From positions 461,897 through 525,896 of the forward strand of contig CACVBU010000590.1 of NCBI GenBank assembly GCA_902728285.1: a DNA stretch of 64,000 nucleotides. The letters run 5' to 3'. Source of the stretch: Clytia hemisphaerica. Its lineage: Eukaryota; Cnidaria; Hydrozoa; Leptothecata; Clytiidae. The notes below the pieces were generated by a model. The model saw only the letters and a program-made list of their open reading frames with translations, had not been told where the DNA came from and searched no databases. Shown here piece after piece: positions 13,701-24,158 of the stretch (within the stretch, counting starts at the first letter, position 1; every line of letters starts with the position of its first letter). Made by a program: the position numbers and the translations under genes.

Positions 13701-14835
13701 CATCCGTTATAATTTGTTTTGCACATCATTTTATATCATTGAAAAGCTCTCGAGAATGATATAAAGGACTTTTAGGTAGCCTATACAAGACGTCTATTCA
13801 TTCCACTTTATTGGAGCCCAGCTTTTCGAGCTCCAAACATTCGATTTTTTGACGTCACTTTAAACTTTCGTAGCTCTAGCAGTAGGGAAAAAACGAATAT
13901 GCGTCAGAACAGAGGGGGGGATACCAAGTCAGTGTACTGACCCATAAGTTACTAACTTTATTTTAGGATTTATTTCCAAAAAAAATAGACCACCACCCTT
14001 TTTAGTACACTGTACTATTTCATTGTATTTTTCTCAGAGGACCACCCTTTTAGACACTGTACTAACTTTGTCAATGTATTTTTCTCAGAGGACCACCCTT
14101 TTAGACACTGTACTAACTTTGTCAATGTATTTTTCTCAGAGGACCACCCTTTTAGTACACTGTACTAACTTTGTCAATGTATTTTTCTCAGAGGACCACC
14201 CTTTTAGACACTGTACTAACTTTGTCAATGTATTTTTCTCAGAGGACCACCCTTTTAGTACACTGTACTAACTTTGTCAATGTATTTTTCTCAGAGGACC
14301 ATCCTTTCAGTACACTGTACTAACTCAATTTAATCTAAAAAATACACCACCCCACTGAACACTTGAAAGGCTTCGTTTTTCATAAAATCATGAAAGTGGA
14401 GCCCATCAAGAAACGAAATGAAATATCCCGGTTTTTAAGGCGTACAAACTTTCGCGAGCAGAAACTTTCGCGATTTTCTGGAATTTTGGCCCTTTTTAAC
14501 AGGGCAATTTGCGAAACTTTATGCTCGCCAATGTTTATACGCCTAAAATACTCGCTAATTTTTAAGCGGATATGGTCGATTTCGATTCAAAATTGTTTGT
14601 TCTTCCTCTTTGCCTGTATGAAAGATTTTCATTTTGTTATGTGACATTTGTTTTGACATGTGTATCTCGCTGCATACAGTTGTTTACAAATTTTGTCAGT
14701 ACTTTTATGTCCCTTTAAAAAAATCATCAATTTTATGATTTTTAGCTACATGCTCCAGTTGATGATTTTGAAGAAGAAGAAGAAGTGAATAAAGAAAATG
14801 ATTATCAGCCCAAATGTACACCCCCTGAACGATGA
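10784..14835 (+). CDS. RNASEH2C: RNase H2 subunit C, five exons
   Basis: RNASEH2C is a non-catalytic subunit of the heterotrimeric RNase H2, which removes ribonucleotides from DNA and degrades RNA in RNA-DNA hybrids. Exons are 10784-10925, 11964-12035, 12793-12836, 13146-13262 and 14746-14835. All introns are GT-AG and the frame runs through every junction to 154 codons and TGA, against 164 aa in human. The family signature FRGRCLMGKNVQLPDGYKG (exon 2, around residues 53-71) matches the human FRGRCL segment. It is followed by VVLKETASVYSDQQ, and WNLETKPTQND in exon 4 matches the human WGLETIPGPD segment. The acidic tail (DDFEEEEEVNKEND) is in exon 5. None of the exons is large. The start is the first ATG in frame. 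Intron 4 (1483 bp) contains a foldback and a tandem repeat. The neighbouring gene on the right, BTAF1, converges on it. Confidence 0.9.
10982..11317. mobile_element. MITE with TACCTTAA ends in RNASEH2C intron 1
   Basis: TACCTTAAAGGGTATAAATT at the left pairs with the reverse complement at the right, and the similarity extends through GAGAATAAATTAATG for about 40 bases. The interior repeats GAATTAACGCGAA-like words. The same terminal word occurs at 22624 in another small element. Confidence 0.65.
11750..11877. mobile_element. 128 bp foldback element in RNASEH2C intron 1
   Basis: CTTATTGGAACTAATTTTCG continuing to CGGGAA pairs with an inverted copy at the right end (about 11848-11877). It is a short imperfect hairpin of MITE type. 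Confidence 0.6.
13325..13489. mobile_element. 165 bp foldback MITE in RNASEH2C intron 4
   Basis: TGGGTGGGTTTACATCT at 13325 pairs with its inverted copy ending 13489. The arms extend about 35 bases, through GAGAATCGATTAA, with a few differences. Two overlapping frames run across it but are by-products. Confidence 0.7.
14015..14330. repeat. Tandem repeat of about 52 bp, six copies, in RNASEH2C intron 4
   Basis: The unit contains TCAGAGGACCACCCTTTTAG, then ACACTGTACTAAC and TTTGTCAATGTATTTTTC. Copies alternate between two versions of the middle (TAGACACTG and TAGTACACTG). The repetitive open frame through it is not a gene. Confidence 0.9.
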
Positions 14836-15287
14836 TCCTGAATCTAGTAAGTAGGGTAATTTATAGACTAGAGTCTACTTCTGACTGAACTTTGCTTTTT
14901 GATATTTTTATGACGCTTTTCTTATAACGAGTCCAGTGAAGTAGACTAGGAGCATTTGACGAGGTCGCCATTTTGAAAAAAAAATGTTAAAAAAATCCAA
15001 AGAACAAAAAAGCTCTCACAGTTAAAAGATATAGTTAAGAATAAGAAACGAACATCAATAACAGATTTTCATCTGTTTTTACCTTCCGAAAACAAATAAA
15101 ACCTGCCTAAGCAAAAGGATATTACCATATACTACCGGTCCACTTAATCGCGTCATTCAGTCTATAAAAAAAGCTTTAATTGTTCCCGGGGCTAGGTAAT
15201 TTACTAAATGTTTATTATGCATTCTCAGCAAAAAAGGCGCGCTTCTTCTCTATTTCATAAAAAACATTTTCAAAGCTAATCTATACA
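14836..15287. other. 3' flank of RNASEH2C
   Basis: AATAAA at 15095-15100, 260 bases after the stop codon, is a plausible poly(A) signal. Otherwise nothing is recognised up to the MITE at 15288. Confidence 0.4.
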
Positions 15288-15543
15288 TACAGTGTGTCTC
15301 AAAAAGAGCGGAGAAATTTTCATACAAAGTAAAATCCTAAAAACTCATCATTATAAACTGGGCTTAGAATTATTAAAATAAGATAAAATAAAATCTCTGT
15401 TCAATTAACAGATATTCAATTCGAAAGACAATTGACTAGGTTTTAAAGATTTAAATATTAATTATACAAGCAATGAAATTTTGCATAAATTATACGGATT
15501 TTACTTTACATAAACACTTGTCCGTTTTTTGGAACGCACTGTA
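15288..15543. mobile_element. Tc1/mariner-type MITE
   Basis: The left end TACAGTGTGTCTCAAAAA pairs with the right end, whose reverse complement is TACAGTGCGTTCCAAAAAA. A second inner match is AAGTAAAATCC. The element is bounded by TA and is 256 bp long with no gene. The CAGTGYGTYYCAAAAA ends are typical of mariner-like non-autonomous elements. Confidence 0.7.
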
Positions 15544-16219
15544 TATATGAAGCTGATTTAATGAGGGCTACGCCGTATCTTTTGTTTCGAGCGTAAAACT
15601 CCTAAAAGGCCTAAAAGCCAGGAGCTGTCTATTGTGCAGACTAAGCTGATTGCTTATGTTGCAAAAGCAATAGAAAATATTGACTTGATACAATAAAAAT
15701 ATAGACCATTCATTTATCTTATTCAACATTTTCAACCTCAAAGCGTTTTGTTTTAATGCAATGATTTAGCAAGTTCAGCATCTTTTTTATAGCGATTCAG
15801 AAGTAAATGTAAATATCGTTAACCTGGTTTTAAGTTTCTTTTTCTATTTTCGTTGGTTTTAGCATCGAGTCGACAATGAACGTGAAAGTTTGCACAACTC
15901 TTGCGATTGATTATTTTGTCGGCTATACACTGGTGTGAAACTTACCAGAATATATCAATCATCGAGCGAACATAGATTGGACAATTCCTTTTGCATGCGC
16001 CAGTCACCGACAGCTGGTATAAACGTTTGAAAACCATACAACCAACCATTTTATCCTTTGCTGGGCTATATTTATCGGATTTGTTGGAAAGTTTTCGGAT
16101 TGAAATTGGTTATGAAAATCAACTCATTTAGATTGAAGAACTTTTTTTACATTCGAACCTTTGGGAAGGTTTTGTCCTGTTTTTTTTATAAGACAAAGAA
16201 TTGTATCAATGAAAAGATA
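15544..16219. other. Intergenic, nothing recognised
   Basis: This AT-rich sequence has no supported feature. Short frames are at chance level. Confidence 0.35.
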
Positions 16220-16576
16220 AATACACGTTTTTTTATAAGAATAAGTTTATAAGAACACGAGGCTGAAAATTGACCAAAACCTAAGAACTAAGCCCTTCTG
16301 TAAAAAGGGAAATGTTTAAGCCAATCCAAGAAGTATTTGTCCCTCTAAGTTATTTTTTCATGTGAAAATTCTCAATTTTACGTCTTGATTCGCGAGTAAA
16401 TGTAAATGTCGTGAATTTCACGATTTTTCGTCCTCGCGTAAATTTCTGCTCACTAAAGTTTGTACGCTTAAAGTATTTAAGAACATCATAAGAACATTGA
16501 GCCTGAAGATTCGAAAAATTAAGAACAGCCCAGCCTGAGCCAAAATTTACTGGTTCTTATAAAAAAAGTGTGTATT
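16220..16576. mobile_element. Family G MITE, copy 1
   Basis: AATACACGTTTTTTTATAAG at 16220 pairs with its inverted copy ending 16576. The interior repeats the phrase AAGAACAYKGAGSCTGAAAA. The same ends and phrase occur near 35005-35408 and 41945-42331. Confidence 0.6.
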
Positions 16577-17690
16577 TGAGGCTGTGCTCGGAATAAAAGA
16601 ACGAAATAGATTCTCTAAAAAAGTGTAATGCTTTTTTCGAACGAAAATTCTCATATTTTAAAGGAAGGAACTTTCTCGGAAGAAATTTTCGTGAGTTCGT
16701 GATTTTTCGGCCAAATCGCGAATATTAAGTCCCGCAAAAAAGGCCAAACGTCGCCATCCGTGAAAGTTAATTCCCAAGAAATATATAGTGGAATGGGCCA
16801 TTCGCGAATGTGAATTCCGAAATTTGTGATATTTTTGCCTCGCGAAAGTTTCTTTCTTTAGAAAAAGTAGGCTTGATTAATAAATCAAAATAAAAGTTAT
16901 CAATAATTCAGAAATTTTATGTCCTGGGTAAAATCTATAACAATCAATACACAGGTTGCGAAATTTAAAGTCTGAAGACTAATCACGCTTTCACCCGAAA
17001 TTTTGATGTTGCTTGTTATTTCTGATTGGTTCGAATTTATTGACACTAATTAATAAGGTAATTAACTGTTGTAATTAAAAGCAAGCAACATGGGAATAAA
17101 ATCACGTGAATTTTTTCGAGTAATCACATGTTTTTACTGCACATATAACTTTGCAACCCGTGTTTTCTGCTTTTTTTCGATCGCAATGTACGGGCCTGGA
17201 GTCGAGGCAAATACCAAGGAACACTTTTATTTATTCGAAAGATTTAATGAGACATTCTACCTATATAACTTTAAAATGAAAAAGAAAATATCATTAAAAC
17301 TTAGCTTCGTTATTTTTTTACCATTAAAGGTTTTATAGTTCCCGTTTCTTATCAGAGACATGTTTCATATCATATCAGGACTGTGCTGATTTAATCAAAA
17401 ACTGTTTTTCTTTTCCTCTTTTTGACCAATCTTGCTCCACATCCATGTCAATTCAATATCAAAAAGCTTGTAAATCAAAATTTGCGCCCTTATTTCTTTC
17501 CTGATATTCTTTTAAAATAAAGCAACATATCCTGCTTCCTTATCTCGGTGTTAAACTGGTTGCAACATTTGTTTTCTCAACAATCAGTGCCATGATATAT
17601 TGGGCACTTTTGGCTAATTTACCATTTTTCGAAAATTGAAGTTCGAGCGAGAATGTCAACTTCAGGCATTCAACTTGATTTCAACGATTA
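16577..17690. other. Intergenic, nothing recognised
   Basis: The sequence is AT-rich. The 82-codon frame at 17090 has no recognisable domain and unconvincing composition, so it is not called a gene. Confidence 0.35.
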
Positions 17691-17714
17691 TTTCGATCTG
17701 GGAGGGATTTATTG

Positions 17715-18045
17715 GTTCCTAGGCTATATTTCAAGCCCTACTCACAGATATCTGTAAAGCCCGAAGGGCTAGATAGGCAACTTTAAGCTTTCTCCAGCAA
17801 AAATAAGTGAAGCAAAAATTTGACGTTTTAAATTTCGTGCCGATGGATAGGATCTAGCATTTTAATTGTTTTCGGAGCGCGAGATAAAAAAAAATAGGCG
17901 GCAAACGCTATTTCACATCACTCAAACCGGTGAAATTGCATATTTTAGTCACGTGACTCTGGTAGGAAATCCTTCCAAAGATGAGCTTCACTTTTTGACC
18001 AAGGCCGCAAATCTAGCCCTTCGGGCTTTAGAGATCTGTGGCCCT
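17715..18045. mobile_element. Foldback with AAAGCCCGAAGGGCTAGA arms, first
   Basis: The arms near 17735-17775 and 18000-18040 are inverted copies sharing CACAGAT, TCT and AAAGCCCGAAGGGCTAGAT. The 67-codon frame across the right arm is a by-product. Confidence 0.55.
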
Positions 18046-18234
18046 ACTGCGCTACTGGACCATTTTTGAACTTTTGGATCCTCAGATCCTAAGGTCCTAA
18101 GTCTTAAGACTCAGAGTTCAAACTCTACCCTTCGAACGTACTTTAGAGCACTTGCAAATCGATTGTGATTTCAAAACACCCCGGTGAATTTCCCTTTTGT
18201 GCGAAGTATTTTGTCACTGATTGAAGGTTAACGA

Positions 18235-18525
18235 ATAAATGGACCTTCCAAGCCCGAAGGACTAGACTTGAGACTCTTGGATGGGAAATGAAGCCACTTT
18301 TTTCCCCATCCAGAACGCCAGCCCGTGGTTTTTACACAAACACCGGATTGAAAGTAAAATCTATCACTTGATTTAAAAAAATGCAGTCCTCAAAAACAAA
18401 GGAACCGCTAGATACAATCCGTCGTCGACATGATTGCGGCGCATTCTAGATGGGAAATAAGTGGCTTCACTTTTTCTTGCCTGGGAATGAAATTCTTCTA
18501 CTCTAGTCCTTCGGGCTTTAAACTC
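18235..18525. mobile_element. Foldback with AAGCCCGAAGGACTAGA arms, second
   Basis: A related inverted pair (about 18250 and 18500) shares AAGCCCGAAGGACTAGA. An inner pair shares GTGAAGCCACTT and CCCATCTAGAA-like words. It lies only 200 bases from the first foldback and is probably the same family. Confidence 0.5.
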
Positions 18526-18737
18526 AATGACTTCGATTTCATGCTTCATTTTAGCACAAAAGTGTTTTCATTTTCTTTTCAAAAAATTAGTCAATTTACT
18601 GAATAATCGTTTCGATGGTATATAATATGTTAGAATTGAAGCATTGATTGAAAGATGGCCAGCAAAACACTAAAATAAATGCATATTCAAACCGAATGGA
18701 CTGTAATTGAGCACAATCTGACATGCTCGCCGAAAAA

Positions 18738-18772
18738 TAACCCCCCCCCCCCCAAAAAAAAAAAATGAACAA
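18738..18772. repeat. Homopolymer run C then A
   Basis: About twelve C are followed by about twelve A. This is a low-complexity run and a likely spot for sequencing length errors. Confidence 0.8.
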
Positions 18773-19328
18773 CGATCAAACAAGCAGGCTGGTCTGTTGA
18801 TTACTTTTCATCTTCCACAACAGAATTAGACAGGAGAACCGTCCCGTATTTTTATAATCTGATGTATACAGGACGGGTGTGCATAGCACTACTTCGTCAC
18901 ATATCCTTACTTCGTCTCCTGTTGTTATTTTCTTTTCTACGTCATAATTTATGCTAAAAATGAAACAGCTGAATATACATGGTTTCTACTAGATTATTGT
19001 TAATCATTTAAACATGACGTACCATATGCTACTATTATGCAAGCTAAGAAGTTGATTGACAGATATCTTTGAATAAAATATGGAAAATTGATTGACAGAT
19101 ATATTTTTCTCGAATACATAAAATAATTACCGTTAGTTGTGAAGATGATGGGCGCAGAGGTAGATAAAAAACACATTTTGACATTATACATTTCTTTAAC
19201 TGACCAATCATGATCACTACTATACATGTAACATTTTGAAGAGTGAGTGCACGATGAACAATAGTGATTGAAATTCTAAAGAAATATCTCGAAGAAACCA
19301 TAATAAGCATGCGCGGGTGCTCTACACA

Positions 19329-19425
19329 TGGTCACATGACTTGAAAGTTAGATTTTGCAGATCAGTCAAAAAAATTTATCCTTACTTGGTCACATGACTT
19401 GAAAGTTAGATTTTGCAGATCAGTG
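19329..19425 (+). repeat. Direct repeat, two units of 59 bp
   Basis: GGTCACATGACTTGAAAGTT and the next 17 bases occur at 19329 and again at 19388. They lie immediately before the reverse transcriptase reading frame. Confidence 0.85.
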
Positions 19426-21195
19426 AGGATGAAATTACGAATAGCAGCTCGTTTCATCAAAAAATCACCAACAAAGCGTCCACTTTCCAATATTGACTCT
19501 AATAAACTGCTTGTTGATCGTGAATTGCGTAGTACATTTATCGACTCCCTATCTTCAAAATTACAATCTCTTGATCGCGTAGAGTACGAATCCTTGGAGA
19601 AATCACTTCATGATACTGCATCCTCAGTCCTACCAAAAATCACTCGTCAACCACCCGACTGGTTCTCAGCAAATGAATCAGAACTGCTGAATTTAATTGA
19701 GAAACGTAATATCGCAGTTTAGAACAAAACAAAACGCATCACACGTCGCACAGCTGCAGCTGCAATACGTGCTCGAAAGGAATTCAAAAACGCTATTAAT
19801 GTTGCCAAAAGCACTTGGATTATGAACTCATGTAACCACTTGAATAAAAGTCCAAATGCATTGAATCTTGGTACAAAATCGTTTTGGGAAAATGTGAAAC
19901 TCCTAAAAAATGGCTTGAGTAAACCCCCTCCACCAAAACAAGTCATGATGAAAAAAGAGGACGGAAGTAAGTGCGTTTCGTCAGAGGAAAATGCTGAAGT
20001 TTTTCGAATCCATTTTTCAAAACTTTATAATCGTGAAGAAATTTATGACCCTTCCGTCCTATCGTCCATAACACCGCGCATCTTGAATGACGATTTCAGT
20101 CATACTCCAAGCGTTGAAGAAATCAGAAAGGTAGTATTGAGACTGAAAAATAAAGCACCAGGGGCATCTGGCTTAACTGCTCCCATGTTCAAATCATTGA
20201 CGGAAGACGAACTTTGCTTCGATTATTTTGTCAAGATTATTGTTGATATCTGGGAAAATGAAACTTACCCCTCCCAATGGGATCTCGGAAAACTTGTCAT
20301 CTTACCGAAAAAGGGTGACCTATCGAAGCCAGGCAACTATCGGGGAATCATGCTTCTGGAGACAGCATACAAAGTTCTGGCTATCATAATACACAACAGA
20401 CTCCAACCTTTCGTTGAAAATCTTGATCATGAGGCACAATGTGGTTTCCGTCAAGGTAGAGGTTGCATGGATGCTGTATTCGCGATCAAACTTGCTCTTA
20501 AAAAACGCAGAGAACACAATTTAGAAACATGGGTACTCTTTCTTGACCTTGTCAAGGCATTTGACAGGGTGCCCAGATCATTGCTTTGGCAAGTCCTACA
20601 AAAGTTCGGCTTGTCAGACAAACTTATTTCTATTTTGAAAGTTCTACACGTAAATTTCAACGTAAATTTTCAAGTTGATTCGGTTGATAACACTATGCCC
20701 TGCACAATCGGAGTTAAACAAGGTGACATCCTCGGGCCCGTGTTATTTGTCATCTACATTGCCGCAATAATGCAAACATGGCGGAAAATGCACGATCGAC
20801 CGCTATGCATGTACCGCACCAAGGAAGATTTCACGCTAACAGGACGGAGATACAACACCAAAGGATCTGATTTTTCCGTAGACGACTCTGAATATGCAGA
20901 CGATACTGCTGTGCTTTTTGAAAGTAGATCGGATACAGAAACTTACTCTCCGCTGTTGATCACTCACTTCTTGAAATTTGGGATGGGAATTCATGTTGGT
21001 GATATTCGTACTCTGGATAAACCCTCAAAGACGGAAATCCTTTTTGTTTCGAAACCACCGAAATCGTATTCTGATCCTGAATCTTATGACGGAATCGATC
21101 TCTCGCCCATAAAGCTCTGTGCGCACACTTACTTCCCCATCGTTGACAAGTTTTGCTACCTTGGTTGCTTTATATCAAGGGACTTTCACAGATAG
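19399..21195 (+). pseudogene. Non-LTR retrotransposon reverse transcriptase, interrupted
   Basis: Two frames (19399-19722 and 19822-21195) belong to one coding sequence, because the bases between them read on in frame after a single TAG at 19720-19722. Motifs in order are LVILPKKGDLSKPGNYRGI (fingers), LFLDLVKAFDRVP (catalytic Asp), QGDILGPVLFVIY and SEYADDTAVLFESR (catalytic Asp pair), then a connection region ending FCYLGCFISRDF. Neither an apurinic endonuclease domain nor the usual C-terminal part is present. The copy is therefore truncated at both ends and carries a stop. A 36-residue insert between the QGD and YADD blocks (FTLTGRRYNTKGSDF) is distinctive for this lineage. The clade is not assigned with confidence. 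Confidence 0.85.
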
Positions 21196-21208
21196 TGATC
21201 TGTGAAAG
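21183..21208. repeat. Perfect 11 bp hairpin at the end of the RT frame
   Basis: CTTTCACAGAT and its inverted copy are separated by 4 bases and overlap the stop codon of the reverse transcriptase frame. Confidence 0.8.
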
Positions 21209-21684
21209 CTAATTTATTTAAAATTATTTAAAAAATAATGCCAAATTCGATTCCATTATTTTATTAATTTTCTTGTGCAGCTTCTTAGCCGTATACAGTA
21301 CGTTCTTTATAAAGTTTTTGACATTGAGATTTCAACCTTTACTTTTTGCTAGACGGAACAAGAAAGCGATCATCCATTCACTTTAATAGTTTGTTTGTTA
21401 AAACCTTTAAAAAAAAGAGAGATCAACCATAGACTATTTATTGTTTCATTTGTTTATTAACACCTTCACATCAAAGAACAATTTTCTTGTTTAATTTCAA
21501 CAGCTATAAAGGTGTTACAGAACAATACAATTAAAAAAAAAGCAAGTAGAAACCACCTCTAATCACAAGATCAATCAGAAATAATTTATACCATTATTCA
21601 TGCATATATTATGACGTAAAAGAGAAAATAACAACAGGAGACGAAGTAAGGATATGTGACGAAGTAGTGCTATGCACAGACGGG

Positions 21685-22130
21685 TATGACCTGTGAGGCA
21701 CAAATCTGCCTCAAAAAATTTACATTGGGAAATTCGAATTCAGCGCTGTCCTCACTTACTAAAACAAAAACCAAATTTCGGAAGTTGCACTTTCTCTAAG
21801 AAAGTTTGACCAGTAAAAGAATAACAAAAATTTGATTGGCTATGTTTTCAACCGTTATTAGGATCTGGGAAATTCAAACTTTCAGCCCATACCATGCTAT
21901 ATATTTCGCCATCAGTATATAGAATAGGAAATCATAGTATGGATCTCCAGGCTACAACAAAATCTGCCGAATCATTTGAGTTTTGAGTTCACACCGTTTT
22001 TCAGGTGGGGGATTTTCAAACAGCGGTAAGGAAAACCACGATCAATAAATAGCTGATAATAATAAATACTCTTTCTATTTTTTTTTTAAAAAACACAACG
22101 AGTGATACAGTATAAATCTAAAAATGAAAT
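21685..22130. other. Intergenic, nothing recognised
   Basis: AT-rich DNA between two small mobile elements. No feature is supported. Confidence 0.35.
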
Positions 22131-22133
22131 TAA

Positions 22134-22302
22134 AGACCGGTCTCCACATGCGTGCGCTGCGATTGTGCACCTTTTGGCTTCAATCCTTTTTCAACCGTTA
22201 CGTCACGCGCCAATGGAGTTACTTCACTTTTCGTTTGACCAATAGCGTGGAAGCTTTGCTCGAAAAAGGTGCGACGGAAGCGCGCGCAAGTAGAGACCGG
22301 CC
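22134..22302. mobile_element. TTAA-flanked MITE, family E copy 1
   Basis: The ends AGACCGGTCTCCACATGCG and (inverted) GGCCGGTCTCTACTTGCGC are flanked by TTAA on both sides (22130-22133 and 22303-22306). A TTAA duplication is the signature of Kolobok and piggyBac elements. The 60-codon frame across it is chance. Confidence 0.7.
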
Positions 22303-22623
22303 TTAACGTGAAAGAAATTTGAAGAAAAGTTTGCTGGGAAAATATTTGTGCGTTTTATAGCCAAAAGTAATCTGCATTGCAACGCTAAAATTGACAAGAG
22401 TAATTTTCGGCAGAGAAGAACTTTGATCAACTTCCAATAATAAATACTGTGAGTCAGAGATGTTTTCAATTCTTGATTGTAAGTTATATGACTTCATTTA
22501 TCCTGTTGAAAACTCTCTAAAAACCGAAATTTGACCCCTTTCTGGTCAGTTTCAGTAAAAGACAGGGTCAAGATTATCTAATACCGATTGTGGGAAAACA
22601 AATTGCAAATAAACCTATAATAA

Positions 22624-22818
22624 TACCTTAAGAGAAGAAATTTTGGCTAATTTGATAAATTGCATAAAAAAATCGACCAAATTCACAAAAAAATTAAACC
22701 ATTAGGTCATTCGCCAAATTTAAATCTCGCCAAAAATTTTTTCCCAAATTGCACCAAAAATGGCGAATAGGCCAAGTCACCAAAGCTTCTTCCCACCATA
22801 ATTTCTTCTTTTAAGGTA
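22624..22818. mobile_element. Small MITE with TACCTTAA ends
   Basis: TACCTTAAGAGAAGAAATT pairs with its inverted copy at 22799-22818. The interior contains repeated ATTCGCCAAATT-like words. It is related by its ends to the element at 10982. Confidence 0.6.
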
Positions 22819-23348
22819 ATATCTTTAAAAATTTAAAATCCTAAAACTATAGGGTGAGCATCATATAAAAAAGAAATCCGAAAAATTCTACGATGAAGGA
22901 AAACTATTGTAAAAACACGAACAATTCAGTCTTCTCAAGATGTACAAAAGCATTACGGCCCTCGTCAAGTTAATCAATACATGAGAAATTTTGCAGGAGA
23001 TTAAAAATAACAAAACGCAATCGTTCACATACGATAATTACGTCCACTGATGGCTGGTTACATTTGAAATGAAATTCGATAACGATGCTTGTAAGGCCTT
23101 GTAACATATACTTTTACTCATCTCGAGATGACTTTATTCTATCTTAAAAATTCTAAAAAGGTCATAAGTGGAGGTCCACCGTTGCCAAATCAATTGATTT
23201 ACAACACGAGGCTTTGGGTTCAGATTGTCAAGGGTCGAGTTATGTCAAATACAACCAACCCCTTGAATCAGGAAAAGCATGCATATTGAACTCATACATT
23301 CGACCCTCCTAAATTCTCACCCGTTTCCTTTCATGACAATATCAAAAT

Positions 23349-23458
23349 AAGCGATTCATTGTGGGATTGTTTCGAGTGTATTACAATAGAATTCCCTCGA
23401 GGAATTCCTAAGAGATTTCTATTGTAACACACTCGAAACAATCCCACAATGCATCGCT
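23349..23458. repeat. Long hairpin with 44 bp arms
   Basis: The arms 23349-23392 and 23415-23458 are inverted copies with about two mismatches (AAGCGATTCATTGTGGGATT start). The 22-base loop contains CTCGAG within GAATTC-flanked sequence. It is probably a very small foldback transposon. Confidence 0.75.
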
Positions 23459-24158
23459 TTTTTAGAAAAATTAAAAACTCCGATAAGGTCTATACACACG
23501 GGTTTCAGAATAGTTTATTGCTTTGATTCTATGTAATTAGGTCGAAAAAATATCAATCAAGTAGTGGCACCTAAAACGTTAATAGTTTAGCTTATTTTTT
23601 TCAGGTTTTATAACGATCAGTACAGATTGTCAACATGAAAACAAACAAACAAAAAGAAACAGGCTGATATTGTTGGACACAGTGGCAATTTTATTCACTT
23701 GAGTCTTTTTCGTGCGGGACGAATAAGATTCAATGTGAAACCCGTGCATTTCGGAAAAAGTGTTATAAACTCGAAACAAGTCAGTTTTTCACCCTTTCAC
23801 CAAATTTATGGTTAAAAAGAGGAGATCCAGAAATTATATTGAAGGTATGAAAGAGCAATGTAGGAACCATACTTGACAGTATTGACCGTAACATTCTATA
23901 TTAAACTATCCAAACTTTATTTAACCATCACAGATTTCATGATTGTTTGGGTCTTCCTAGCGGTGCTTTGTGAATCTGGTTCCGTTCCTTTTTTCCATCT
24001 ATCTGTGATTAGAGAACAACCTGTCAATTCATCAATTTTTTAGCAAACCTAAAAAGTTGCGTTTGGCCTTTCTGAATCACTTGTTGAATCCGTAAATTCT
24101 CTCATTTTCCATTCCTTTAGCATCCAATCCATTCTGAGGATACTTTATAAACAACCCA
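23459..24158. other. 3' flank of BTAF1
   Basis: No gene is seen. TTTATT at 23916-23921 reads AATAAA on the BTAF1 strand and is one candidate poly(A) signal, about 240 bases after the stop codon. Confidence 0.4.

Larger units (their letters stand above)
18878..21678. mobile_element. Inverted-repeat element enclosing a reverse transcriptase
   Basis: About 75 bases at 18878-18954 (TGTGCATAGCACTACTTCGT onward) are the reverse complement of 21601-21678, with only a few differences. The ends are TG...CA, and GACGGG flanks both sides (18872-18877 and 21679-21684) like a 6 bp duplication. Within it lies the broken reverse transcriptase at 19399-21195. Either a non-LTR element landed inside a MITE, or a DNA-type element carries the gene. 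The first is the more ordinary explanation. Confidence 0.65.

Noticed and set aside
14023..14271. 82-codon repetitive ORF
   Set aside because: It is a direct translation of the 52 bp tandem repeat inside RNASEH2C intron 4.
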